IMG/VR virus record: IMGVR_UViG_3300022752_000156
Span: 1-40,343 of that record
Length of the DNA stretch: 40,343 nt
Strand: one strand, 5' to 3'
Origin: a virus
Every line of letters starts with the position of its first letter. Positions within the stretch are counted from its first letter, which is position 1. The notes beneath the pieces are model-generated. The model saw only the letters and a program-made list of their open reading frames with translations, ran no database searches and was not told the DNA's origin. Shown in pieces: positions 24,134-31,306 of the stretch. A program made the translations under genes and the position numbers.

Positions 24134-25516
24134 TTATCTAGTTTCTCGCCATTGAAGCGAAGCAAAGGTGCTTGTGGGATATACTCCTCCTGCATCAATT
24201 CCTGACCCAACAATAACAAAAATATTACTATTATTACTATCTATATTTTGACTAATATAACCTCGTTTTGCGCTAGATATTGCTGCAATAGCTGTTTGAC
24301 TAGCGTATGCACCTGCTCCAACTCCTCCCGCAATTACAAATCCGTCATTTATCATTATACCACTTGTATAATCTACGCTGCTAGCATTTGAATTATATAA
24401 CACAACACTTTCATTATTCGCACTAAGCCAATTTCCACCAATAAGCGATCCAGTACTTGGTAAACGCCAAAATTCATAAACTATAGAAGCACCTAACGTA
24501 GTTACATTTACGTTAAGTGGCCTAACAACACTTCTGTTTGGTTTGCCATAATAACCAGTTTTCAATGCAATTGCTAAAATTGGAATTTTTGATGTTTTTG
24601 ATACACTTATCGGATCATTATTCCTTACGCTAAAATCAACTCCAGCTTCATTATAACCACCTTCACTAAGTACAGTAGCACAAATTTGATCCATAGTATC
24701 TATTCCTATAGCTGTAGAATAATTTCTAATTTCGCACCTAATTGGAAGATTAGGATTGCTCCAATAAACAGATGGCTTATAGTTACTATTATAAAACTCA
24801 TGAGCAGTTATAGAATTACCATTATGAACAAATCCTGCTCTGACTCGCCCTACGCCTAACCATTGGAAATCAGCCGTAAATAATTGAGTTTTAGTTGGAT
24901 CTAAATTAAACTCTGAAATACCCGTGCCTTTACAAGTGTCTATATTCCAATTATCTTGTAATATTATATCATCATGTACATAGCCTGATACATCGCTCCT
25001 TAAAACAAAAGCTAAAGATCCATCTCCACTTTGCATAATAAATATGCCATTATAATCATCAAAAAGACCAACTCTTTTATTTGTACCAGCTCTATATCCT
25101 GTAAAATTAAAACTTTCAAAAGCTAATTGGCTTTTCCCTGGCATATAATGATGATACATTCTACTTTGATGAATGGCATAAGCGCCCGATTCTGTACCTA
25201 CGCTAAGAATTGCTTTTGCTTTATTTATATTGAAAGTTATAGTAGAATTTGATCCACTAGTCTTTGATAATAATTCTGTTTCTTCTCCGTAAACATGAGA
25301 ATAATCTGCTAGCGTAAATGGATTAGAAACTCTTTGGCGACCAAATGCATCTACTGGAAAATTTGTTACATTGCTCTCAACTCCTACCCCAGTTAAAATT
25401 TCTTCAATATTATCTAATTTATTCCACTCTAAACCTTTATAGCCTGTAAAACCAATCTCTTCGGTATAAACTTCTATTACGTTTTTATTAAAATTTTTAT
25501 CGTAAATATTAGACAT
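24134..25516 (-). CDS. Virion structural protein with FGRxRVSxPFTL signature (460 aa)
   Basis: After the N-terminal module (MSNIYDKNFNKNVIEVYTEE) comes VDAFGRQRVSNPFTLADYSH, a signature found in large structural proteins of many T4-like and jumbo phages, followed by beta-rich segments (STITFNINKAKAILSVGTES; HHYMPGKSQLAFESF). The whole C-terminal domain looks like a trimeric jelly-roll or head/tail decoration protein. It follows the 97-aa gene with a 3-base gap and shares its late promoter. Exact location in the virion is unknown. Confidence 0.75.
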   Translation of the reverse strand: MSNIYDKNFNKNVIEVYTEEIGFTGYKGLEWNKLDNIEEILTGVGVESNVTNFPVDAFGRQRVSNPFTLADYSHVYGEETELLSKTSGSNSTITFNINKAKAILSVGTESGAYAIHQSRMYHHYMPGKSQLAFESFNFTGYRAGTNKRVGLFDDYNGIFIMQSGDGSLAFVLRSDVSGYVHDDIILQDNWNIDTCKGTGISEFNLDPTKTQLFTADFQWLGVGRVRAGFVHNGNSITAHEFYNSNYKPSVYWSNPNLPIRCEIRNYSTAIGIDTMDQICATVLSEGGYNEAGVDFSVRNNDPISVSKTSKIPILAIALKTGYYGKPNRSVVRPLNVNVTTLGASIVYEFWRLPSTGSLIGGNWLSANNESVVLYNSNASSVDYTSGIMINDGFVIAGGVGAGAYASQTAIAAISSAKRGYISQNIDSNNSNIFVIVGSGIDAGGVYPTSTFASLQWRETR

Positions 25517-25519
25517 ATA

Positions 25520-25813
25520 TTAATTTGTGTGATAAATTACTGAAACTGGACCAGAAGAATTTACATATAGAGCTTTTCCATCTCCAACTTTTACTGTTGC
25601 TGGTAAATTATAATTTCCAGCTCCTACATTCATTATTATCTCTCCAGAATTATCATCTTGTTTTAAGATTGTATTGCTATGACAACTTATTCCTAAAATA
25701 TATATACTCTTACTATTATTCTCTGGAGCATTTAAAATAACTCCATTTCCAGTAATATTTGCTGAAAGAGCTTCTGCTTCAAAACCTGTATCTCTAAAAT
25801 AGTATTTTGACAT
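25520..25813 (-). CDS. Small beta-rich virion-associated protein (97 aa)
   Basis: Sequence is beta-strand-rich: ENNSKSIYILGISCHSNTIL, then GEIIMNVGAGNYNLPATVKV and ALYVNSSGPVSVIYHTN. This compact beta-sandwich pattern with a terminal VSVIYHT strand recurs in phage decoration or fibre-tip proteins. It is the first gene of a late unit with the structural protein at 24134. The late element lies 8 bases upstream of the ATG. Confidence 0.6.
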   Translation of the reverse strand: MSKYYFRDTGFEAEALSANITGNGVILNAPENNSKSIYILGISCHSNTILKQDDNSGEIIMNVGAGNYNLPATVKVGDGKALYVNSSGPVSVIYHTN

Positions 25814-25820
25814 CTAATAG

Positions 25821-25829
25821 ATTACACTT
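25821..25829 (-). promoter_or_regulatory. Late-type element AAGTGTAAT
   Basis: The exact consensus is followed by 8 bases and then the ATG at 25813. Confidence 0.55.
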
Positions 25830-25839
25830 TTAATTATTA

Positions 25840-26571
25840 TTATTTCTTATTATCTAATTCTTCAAATTTCTCAATAATATAAGCTAATATATCATTTCGC
25901 ATAATATCATCTGTTCCAAATTTGAAAGTCATTATTCCTTTATCAGAGCTCTTCTTATCATCGAATAAATCGTATATTTTCTCAAATCCACTATTCTTGA
26001 TATCAGATTGACGAATATCACCAATTAATATTAATTTACTAAATTTACCCATTCTAGTAGTAATTAATAAAAGATCATGTATACTTAAATTTTGAGCTTC
26101 ATCACAGATAATATAACTAGCATTTATACTTAAACCTCGAAGAAAACCTACTGGTAGCCCTTTTACTCTTTCCTCTTTTAGCAGTCTTTCAACTTGCCCT
26201 TTTGGTAGTAATTCATGTAACTTATCCATAAGCGGTTGAAGATAAGGATCTAATTTACTATGAAGATCTCCTTTAAGGAAGCCAAGATTATGAGTAGAAC
26301 TTTCTACTGGATTACGAATATAAAAAATTTCGCCAATCTTTTTTTCATTTAAAGATTTTAATGCTGCATATACCGACAAAAGACTTTTAGCTGTTCCAGC
26401 TGGGCCTTTACAAAATACAATTTTTGTTTCTTTTGATTGAAGAAGTTGTATAAATTTCTTTTGATTGTCTGTCCATTGTAATTCACGAACATCCAAGCAT
26501 CCTTCAATTTTATCTCTTTGAGGTACAACTGGTGATTTATCTTCTATCTTACGTTTATTTTTTTTAGACAT
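25840..26571 (-). CDS. phoH: PhoH-like ATPase
   Basis: A 243-aa P-loop ATPase. Walker A is CKGPAGTAKS (G56-S63), Walker B YIICDEAQN (D157-E158), and LILIGDIRQSDIKNSG is the conserved sensor region of PhoH. The family occurs in very many marine and freshwater phages; bacterial PhoH is linked to phosphate starvation and RNA metabolism, but the role in phages is unproven. The basic N-terminus (about 1-25) is an extension. The late variant GGGTGTAAT lies 19 bases upstream. Confidence 0.95.
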   Translation of the reverse strand: MSKKNKRKIEDKSPVVPQRDKIEGCLDVRELQWTDNQKKFIQLLQSKETKIVFCKGPAGTAKSLLSVYAALKSLNEKKIGEIFYIRNPVESSTHNLGFLKGDLHSKLDPYLQPLMDKLHELLPKGQVERLLKEERVKGLPVGFLRGLSINASYIICDEAQNLSIHDLLLITTRMGKFSKLILIGDIRQSDIKNSGFEKIYDLFDDKKSSDKGIMTFKFGTDDIMRNDILAYIIEKFEELDNKK

Positions 26572-26589
26572 TCTAACTTACCGTAAATA

Positions 26590-26598
26590 ATTACACCC
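26590..26598 (-). promoter_or_regulatory. Late-type element GGGTGTAAT
   Basis: The motif lies 19 bases upstream of the phoH ATG at 26571. Confidence 0.5.
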
Positions 26599-26638
26599 GT
26601 ATTGTATTAATTTTAATTATTTTTAATTTTTATTAAGA

Positions 26639-26920
26639 TTAAACTAAAGCGTATCCTTTTTTAAACTTTAAATTTAGTTCAAAAGGATTTACTGCTAAAC
26701 CGCGATCAAATCTTTTGATAAAAGCTGTTCCTTCTTTTGGCATAGGAGCAACAAACATCTTATTGTCAATTCTTAGAGTAATTTGAGTTGGGAGTACAGA
26801 AACTTCTTCTATTTCTTTTCTCATTTTACTTTTAATTGCGCGAGCTATTGCACAATTTTGTGGATTTGCTTTCTCGCCTTCGAGAATATTTTTATTTGTT
26901 ATTTTTAATGTTCGCTTCAT
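26639..26920 (-). CDS. Conserved hypothetical protein (93 aa)
   Basis: MKRTLKITNKNILEGEKANP is followed by QNCAIARAIKSKM and ends IKRFDRGLAVNPFELNLKF. The order of an N-CAIA motif and then a FIxRFDRGLxVxPFxF strand is one I have seen in small proteins of phages and actinobacteria without known function. The conserved Cys could be a ligand or catalytic. It overlaps the HiPIP-like gene by 29 bases, with GGAG upstream of its ATG, and shares its unit. Confidence 0.6.
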   Translation of the reverse strand: MKRTLKITNKNILEGEKANPQNCAIARAIKSKMRKEIEEVSVLPTQITLRIDNKMFVAPMPKEGTAFIKRFDRGLAVNPFELNLKFKKGYALV

Positions 26921-27293
26921 TCTTTTCTCCGTTATTGTTTTTATAAACTACTTCAAATGCTTTGGCTTTTGAATTTAATAGTTTAAAAGCTGCTTCAGAT
27001 TCTTTTCTTATATCTTCTTCGCTTATAATCCAAAATTTGCACCAACCTTCTGGATCTATTGAGCCTTGAATTAATTCGCATCTTGGAGCATTTCCTTCAA
27101 GATAATAAAATACGCAGTATTCACATTCAAGATTTTGTTCTTTAAATGGATTTTGTGCTGCACTTAAATATTGAATTCCATTTGGACCTAATCCACGATC
27201 AAAATATCCATATGTCTGTAGATTAGTTATAATTTTAAGATAAAGATCCTTTTGTCTCTCGTTGAGTTTTGGGAATATAAGTCCTTCGTTCAT
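26892..27293 (-). CDS. HiPIP-like four-cysteine protein
   Basis: A 133-aa protein with C57-x2-C60, C72 and C85. The stretch from C72 to W88 (CELIQGSIDPEGWCKFW) fits the high-potential iron-sulfur protein signature C-x(6,9)-[LIVM]-x(3)-G-[YW]-C-x(2)-[FYW], and the C57/C60 pair supplies the other ligands. It therefore probably binds a [4Fe-4S] cluster, although it has no signal peptide while classical HiPIPs are periplasmic electron carriers. The N-terminal 50 residues are helical; the tail is charged. It is coupled by ATGA overlap to the 212-aa conserved phage protein. Confidence 0.65.
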   Translation of the reverse strand: MNEGLIFPKLNERQKDLYLKIITNLQTYGYFDRGLGPNGIQYLSAAQNPFKEQNLECEYCVFYYLEGNAPRCELIQGSIDPEGWCKFWIISEEDIRKESEAAFKLLNSKAKAFEVVYKNNNGEKNEANIKNNK

Positions 27294-27928
27294 TTTATCT
27301 CATTTACACCATATTCATAGTTATCAGAATCTTCCGTGACCCACTTGGGACAGTTTTCTACGCTATAGATATGACTATTTACTTTTCTTTCAATAAGATT
27401 TTGACCCTGCTTTGTAACAAAGTTTGGGTCATATAATCTTAATCTATTATTAGGTTGTATTGCAAAATTTCCATTATCTAATTGAAGAACATGCCCGCAT
27501 TTATGCTGTCCTGGATTTTCACTAAATCCAAAGTTTAGTTCATTAAAATCACTATGTGCCCAATCTAATGTGAAAAGATAAGTTCCAAAATATTCTTTGC
27601 CATTGCGCGAAAGGAATTTTAATTTTTTATTTTGAAGTATTGAAAATTTAGTTACTGCAATATGATAACTAAAACTGTCCCAAAGCTCTAATTCATGAAG
27701 ATCTTGCTCTGCTATTCCTTCTTTTGTGCAAAAAGCACTAATTGGAGCATGCCACCAAATCCCTCCATCTTCCATTATAAAATTAAATAATGGCACCTGT
27801 CCTGGAAGACTAGTAACCCCAAAAATAAGACAAGAAAAATATTTATCATGACTATCCTTTTGATTCCTAAGATAATTGCCTCTTACAAAGCATTCGATTG
27901 GAGGTATATTTGCATTAAGAAAAGCCAT
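27290..27928 (-). CDS. Conserved hypothetical phage protein (212 aa)
   Basis: Opens ANIPPIECFVRGNYLRNQKD, with further blocks CLIFGVTSLPGQVPLFNFIM, WHAPISAFC, LELWDSFSYHIAVTKF, LFTLDWAHSDF, and QHKCGHVLQLDNGNFAIQPN NRLRLYDPNF. I recognise this set of blocks from other large-phage genomes but not a function. His and Cys within QHKCGH might bind metal. It starts a three-gene unit with the HiPIP-like and 93-aa proteins. A late element lies 12 bases upstream. Confidence 0.65.
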   Translation of the reverse strand: MAFLNANIPPIECFVRGNYLRNQKDSHDKYFSCLIFGVTSLPGQVPLFNFIMEDGGIWWHAPISAFCTKEGIAEQDLHELELWDSFSYHIAVTKFSILQNKKLKFLSRNGKEYFGTYLFTLDWAHSDFNELNFGFSENPGQHKCGHVLQLDNGNFAIQPNNRLRLYDPNFVTKQGQNLIERKVNSHIYSVENCPKWVTEDSDNYEYGVNEIK

Positions 27929-27939
27929 GTTTTATTTTA

Positions 27940-27948
27940 ATTACACTA
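27940..27948 (-). promoter_or_regulatory. Late-type element TAGTGTAAT
   Basis: The motif lies 12 bases before the ATG at 27928. It is divergent from the plus-strand copy at 27958, with 9 bases between. Confidence 0.5.
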
Positions 27949-27957
27949 TTGAAAAAA

Positions 27958-27966
27958 ATGTGTAAT
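27958..27966 (+). promoter_or_regulatory. Late-type element ATGTGTAAT (plus strand)
   Basis: GTGTAA is followed by 8 bases and then the ATG at 27974. Confidence 0.5.
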
Positions 27967-27973
27967 ATAAAAT

Positions 27974-28345
27974 ATGATAGATTTCTTAAGAAATTTACTT
28001 TTCAAATCTTTTAACTCTAAGATAGTAAAAGGATTCCCAACATGTGAAGATTGTCCTCCTCCAGAACCAGATTGTACAAATCCTTGCGGATGTGATAATG
28101 GTGGAGGCGGTGGATGCGGCGGAGGGGGGCCAGATGGATTTCGGGGGCCAGGTGGTGAGATAAGCATGGAAGATGATGTGGCTGAATTTTTAGCCGTAGG
28201 ACAACAAGCCCCAGAGGGTGGTGAACTGGTAGTTTGTCCTGTTCCTCAACCAGATCCACCAAAATGTCAAGAATGTTCTGGTAGCGGTGGCGTAAATAAT
28301 GGAGCTGGAACTGGCGTTTGCATAACTGTAACAACCACCTATTAA
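27974..28345 (+). CDS. Gly/Cys/Pro-rich small protein (123 aa)
   Basis: A plus-strand gene among minus-strand late genes. The N-terminal helix is basic (MIDFLRNLLFKSFNSKIVKG), then CEDCPPPEPDCTNPCGCDNG, a glycine run, an acidic patch (SMEDDVAEFLAVG) and a second Cys motif CQECSGSGGV. About 9 Cys suggest disulfides or metal. A late element at standard spacing supports expression. Its TAA overlaps the stop of the convergent gene at 28342. No family recognised; it might be a cross-linked virion or envelope peptide. Confidence 0.6.
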   Translation: MIDFLRNLLFKSFNSKIVKGFPTCEDCPPPEPDCTNPCGCDNGGGGGCGGGGPDGFRGPGGEISMEDDVAEFLAVGQQAPEGGELVVCPVPQPDPPKCQECSGSGGVNNGAGTGVCITVTTTY

Positions 28346-28767
28346 AAATACAAAAATTTTATATTTTTAAATTTTGTATTATCTTTATATAATTGGTTTG
28401 ATTCAGGCTCAAAGAATATATAATCTATATTATCGTCTTTTTTATAAAATATTAGATTTAATGCATGATCATATTGTGATTTCTTCAGTTCTATGTGAGC
28501 TATTGATATAGCAAAATGCGCATCACAATTTTTTTCTTTATAATATATATCGCACACAAGTTTAAAAGTTTGGCTAAATTTAGAACAATTCCAAGAATTA
28601 TTTCTGCCTATATTGTATCTTTTAATAAAATCATTATATAAGGGTATAATATTAATTTCTATCTCTTCTAAAGAAGGTATATAGTACTTTTCATTACAAA
28701 ATACTATTTCTGGAAGATTCCATGGTAATTTCCAAAATTTTTGAAATTTTTTTCTATCAACTATCAT
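28342..28767 (-). CDS. Papain/transglutaminase-like phage protein, copy 1 (141 aa)
   Basis: Paralogue of the 153-aa protein at 29740. Shared order: WNCSKFSQTFK (Cys), YDHALNLIF (His), YIFFEPESNQLY (Glu) and a C-terminal FKNIKFLYF. The Cys-His-Glu order suggests a papain-like or transglutaminase-like fold, active or not. This copy is more degenerate (NCS for DCD, EPES for EPQN). It overlaps the coiled-coil membrane protein gene by 4 bases. Confidence 0.6.
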   Translation of the reverse strand: MIVDRKKFQKFWKLPWNLPEIVFCNEKYYIPSLEEIEINIIPLYNDFIKRYNIGRNNSWNCSKFSQTFKLVCDIYYKEKNCDAHFAISIAHIELKKSQYDHALNLIFYKKDDNIDYIFFEPESNQLYKDNTKFKNIKFLYF

Positions 28768-29747
28768 TTATTTTCTTTTATATTAGGGTCTGAAAGTGGC
28801 TCGTTATGAACTTTTTTTGTTCCTCTTTTAAAAGATTTATTAAAATCTTCATATATTTTTTTTATTTTATCTTGAATTGGTTCGATATTATTATCTTTGA
28901 TATTTTGCTTGATTTCTATTATTTTTTTATTTATTGATATATTATATGATAGTATTAGAGCTACTGCGAGTGGATCAAATACAACAACTATAAATAATAT
29001 AAACCATTTTACTACTGTTTCAATCTCAACATTAAAAGCTTTTGCTATAAATTTATAAGTACCTATATCTGAAGATATTATTTGTTTTTTTAATTGTATT
29101 ATTTGATTATCTGTATTATTAATCTCTTGAGCTAAACTAGTATTTATAGCATTAAGTTTTTCGACATTTGATTCTAGGTTTGATATATTACTTTGCATTG
29201 TCACTAATGTTTGATTCTTTAATTCTAATGACTTCTTATCTACAACCGTATCCTGTTTATCTGTCCCAAATAATCCTCCAGATTTTGTTACTGTTGTAGT
29301 TGTAGACTGATCTAAAGCTTTTGTTAAATTATTTTCTTGACTTTTACGAGTTTCTATAAGTATTTTAATTCTGTCATTGTTCGAGGTAATTTGAGAATTT
29401 AAAGTATTTTTTTTATTTTCTAGTAGATTTATCTCTGATTCCGCAGCATCTATGTTTGATTTTGTTGCATAAAAGGCTTGAGAAAGAAAACCAAATATAC
29501 CTAAGCTGGTAATACCCATCAATATAATAACTGCGCTAATAAGATATATTTTAAGTAATTTATTAATTTTCTCCCAATATCGATATAAGAAACTTGTAGC
29601 CATAATTTTGCCAAATTCAAGGCTGCTGGCCATTATTATAGATGACCAAAAACTACCAGAGAATAAGAGTCCTATCCCTTTAACTGAAAAAAATCCACCA
29701 CAAAATGCTACAAATAATGCGCTTAATCCAAGTAGATAATTAAACAT
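28764..29747 (-). CDS. Multi-span membrane protein with coiled coil (327 aa)
   Basis: Start placed at 29747, where the protein opens MFNYLLGLSALFVAFCGGFF and overlaps the upstream gene by only 8 bases; an in-frame ATG 66 bases earlier adds a poor N-terminus. Three membrane spans lie at the N-terminus, with SVKGIGLLFSGSFWSSIIMA, SLEFGKIMATSFLYRYW and IYLISAVIILMGITSLGIFG, a sequence pattern widespread in cyanophage and pelagiphage proteins of unknown function. A long coiled coil (about 95-235) with a GGLFG hinge precedes another span (about 240-265) and a charged tail. It may span the host envelope or act on the membrane during infection. Confidence 0.7.
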   Translation of the reverse strand: MFNYLLGLSALFVAFCGGFFSVKGIGLLFSGSFWSSIIMASSLEFGKIMATSFLYRYWEKINKLLKIYLISAVIILMGITSLGIFGFLSQAFYATKSNIDAAESEINLLENKKNTLNSQITSNNDRIKILIETRKSQENNLTKALDQSTTTTVTKSGGLFGTDKQDTVVDKKSLELKNQTLVTMQSNISNLESNVEKLNAINTSLAQEINNTDNQIIQLKKQIISSDIGTYKFIAKAFNVEIETVVKWFILFIVVVFDPLAVALILSYNISINKKIIEIKQNIKDNNIEPIQDKIKKIYEDFNKSFKRGTKKVHNEPLSDPNIKENK

Positions 29748-30201
29748 ACAAAAATGAAATAGATTTAAATTCGTTATCTGTAAAATTATATAATTTTCCG
29801 TTTTGTGGTTCAAAATAAGTAATTAACATACCATTATTACCTTCATTAAGATAAATTATATTGCCTGCGTGTGGTCCACTCGTACCATTTTCTGCTCTAC
29901 TTTCTGCAATGTAGTGAACAATGCCTACTGCAATTGATTCTGCGCCACTTTCTATATGATTAAAATAATATCCATTAGTAAAAACCTTAAAAGCATCTGA
30001 AAAATTATCACAATCCCATTTATGATACCATTTGCCTAGATTAAGAGAAGCAAGCCATTTCCTAAAGTTTGGATATAATTCATTTATTACTAAATCTTTT
30101 GTTGGGCAATAATAAGAAACATCTCCTGCTACTGCATTTCTAGGAGGTGGTAGATTCTTGTTTTTCCAAGGTTCTAGTAGTCTTTGAGGTTGTATTACCA
30201 T
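29740..30201 (-). CDS. Papain/transglutaminase-like phage protein, copy 2 (153 aa)
   Basis: The better-preserved paralogue of the gene at 28342. Blocks: VSYYCPTKDLVINELYPNF, WYHKWDCDNFSDAFK (Cys), SGPHAGNIIYL (His) and LITYFEPQNGKLY (Glu). The order Cys-DN...HAxN...EPQ recurs in small phage proteins that look like papain-like or transglutaminase folds; activity is unproven. It heads the unit that also carries the coiled-coil membrane protein. The late element lies 11 bases before the ATG. Confidence 0.65.
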   Translation of the reverse strand: MVIQPQRLLEPWKNKNLPPPRNAVAGDVSYYCPTKDLVINELYPNFRKWLASLNLGKWYHKWDCDNFSDAFKVFTNGYYFNHIESGAESIAVGIVHYIAESRAENGTSGPHAGNIIYLNEGNNGMLITYFEPQNGKLYNFTDNEFKSISFLYV

Positions 30202-30211
30202 ATTACTTTTA

Positions 30212-30220
30212 TTTACACTT
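30212..30220 (-). promoter_or_regulatory. Late-type element AAGTGTAAA
   Basis: The motif lies 11 bases before the ATG at 30201. It is the rightmost site on the minus-strand late block. Confidence 0.5.
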
Positions 30221-30521
30221 CTTATATATATAAAGAGTTTATAATAAAAAATAGCCTCCCGTATTTTTTAACCTTAAGAGATATATATTCTAATAAATTT
30301 TAATAGATTTTAAAAAAGGGGGTATATAAGGATAGATATAACTATAAGATAAGATATAAGTATATTATTGTATAAATAGGTATATATAGGTAAATAGTAT
30401 TAATTATAGGGGAGATTGATATTAGTACCCCCTCGTCAGATTTTCATTTTGCGTTCTTCTGATTTTTTCAAAAATGGGGTGGTCATATGCAAATATAACA
30501 GGGGTAGGGTAGCTTCAGAGT
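30221..30521. other. Gene-free strand-switch region with G-tracts and AT repeats
   Basis: No gene seen. The left two-thirds is very AT-rich, with short direct repeats built on ATAAGATA and TATATAGGTA. Tracts GGGGG, GGGG, CCCCC, GGGG and GGGG punctuate the stretch, including AGGGG and CCCCT 16 bases apart in inverted orientation near 30,410-30,436. All late genes point left from here and the first early genes point right. It could hold a replication origin or divergent control region; not proven. Confidence 0.4.
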
Positions 30522-30551
30522 CCTAAGTCGTTGACTATCAATGAAATTTAA
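30522..30551. repeat. Early-region palindrome, single copy (E1)
   Basis: TAAGTCGTTGACTATCAATG, then AAATTTAA. It is the promoter-proximal form of the palindrome, 14 bases upstream of the -35 at 30566. Confidence 0.7.
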
Positions 30552-30565
30552 CTGAAGAAAATCCC

Positions 30566-30593
30566 TTGCATAATCCCTAAAGTGTGATAGATT
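30566..30593 (+). promoter_or_regulatory. Early sigma70 promoter, leaderless start
   Basis: TTGCAT, 16-base spacer, extended -10 TGATAGATT; 6 bases then ATG at 30600. Confidence 0.7.
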
Positions 30594-30599
30594 AAGAGT

Positions 30600-30764
30600 A
30601 TGAAAGTTAAAGCAAACATCAAGTTCGACCTGAACGAAACCATCCGCAGACTCAACGCTATCGCAGAAGGCTACAAAGCCTCGGCTCAACGCCTCGAAAA
30701 CATCGTGGCAGAAGCCCAAGCGAAGAAGGACGAAGCCCACCAGAAGTATATGGGGAACAAATAA
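30600..30764 (+). CDS. Small early protein, KIKFDxNETIxRL family copy 1 (54 aa)
   Basis: Encodes MKVKANIKFDLNETIRRLNA IAEGYKASAQ..., a short amphipathic helical protein. The protein at 32026 shares IKFDxNETIxRLxxIxxGYxxSAxRxExI, so the two are duplicates. The start is fixed by the promoter: 6 bases from -10 to ATG, implying a leaderless mRNA. Its TAA overlaps the next ATG (TAATG). Function unknown; small helical early proteins often inhibit host factors. Confidence 0.7.
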   Translation: MKVKANIKFDLNETIRRLNAIAEGYKASAQRLENIVAEAQAKKDEAHQKYMGNK

Positions 30765-30847
30765 TGAATCCTATGGAAATCATCTTTGCCCTTACTATCG
30801 GCTGTCTTATACTTGGCGTTATCGCTATGGCTACGGCGAAAAATTAA
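30764..30847 (+). CDS. 27-aa membrane microprotein
   Basis: MNPMEIIFALTIGCLILGVI then AMATAKN: almost entirely one hydrophobic helix. It is coupled to the previous gene by a shared A (TAATG), so it is probably translated. It is one of several tiny single-span proteins in the window. Function unknown. Confidence 0.55.
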   Translation: MNPMEIIFALTIGCLILGVIAMATAKN

Positions 30848-30886
30848 CCCTTGACGAAAACCAAACCAGAAAGCAATATAGACCAA

Positions 30887-31306
30887 ATGAAAAACCAAAT
30901 CACAATCACAACTCAACCCTTCGGCAACACCACCGCTTTTCTTTTAGAAGGCGACAAAAAGCACATTCGCACTTTTCATAATGCGATGTATAACTATGCG
31001 GCAACCAATGGCAAATTACATGATCTAGGCAACGGCAAAGCGTTCTACTTTTACGCACAGCCCGAAGCCGTGTTGCAAGCGATGACCAAAGTTGCTCTCT
31101 ATGCTCTATGCAATAAGATCAAAGCAAAGGGTTTGAAGGGTGGCTTGCTATCCCTTGCAAAGCAAAAGGCCCAAGATAAGTTCGATAGCTTTAAGGAAGG
31201 ACGCTTCCTTCGCACTAGCATCAGCACAGATGTCTTTAACCTTGGAAGCATCACCGCAGAGAAGCCCTCTGACTACTGTGGGGCGATCAGTGCAGGGAGA
31301 GACTAA
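30887..31306 (+). CDS. Paralogous early protein family, copy A (139 aa)
   Basis: I start at ATG 30887 (MKNQITITTQPFGNTTAFLL) rather than an upstream TTG, by comparison with the paralogue at 34473. The conserved block is FHNAMYNYAATNGKLHDLGN GKAFYFYAQP at about residues 28-57, followed by helices; the C-terminus (LGSITAEKP) also matches the copy at 39310. Homologues lie at 34473 and 39310. No known domain recognised. A TTGACG box at 30851 may be a promoter -35 but the -10 is weak. Its stop overlaps the SleB start (TAATG). Confidence 0.7.
   Translation: MKNQITITTQPFGNTTAFLLEGDKKHIRTFHNAMYNYAATNGKLHDLGNGKAFYFYAQPEAVLQAMTKVALYALCNKIKAKGLKGGLLSLAKQKAQDKFDSFKEGRFLRTSISTDVFNLGSITAEKPSDYCGAISAGRD

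Noticed and set aside
27301-27310. GGTGTAAAT before the HiPIP-like gene as a late element
   Set aside because: It lies in the coding end of the upstream gene; possible but not separable from chance, so not counted among the 17 sites.
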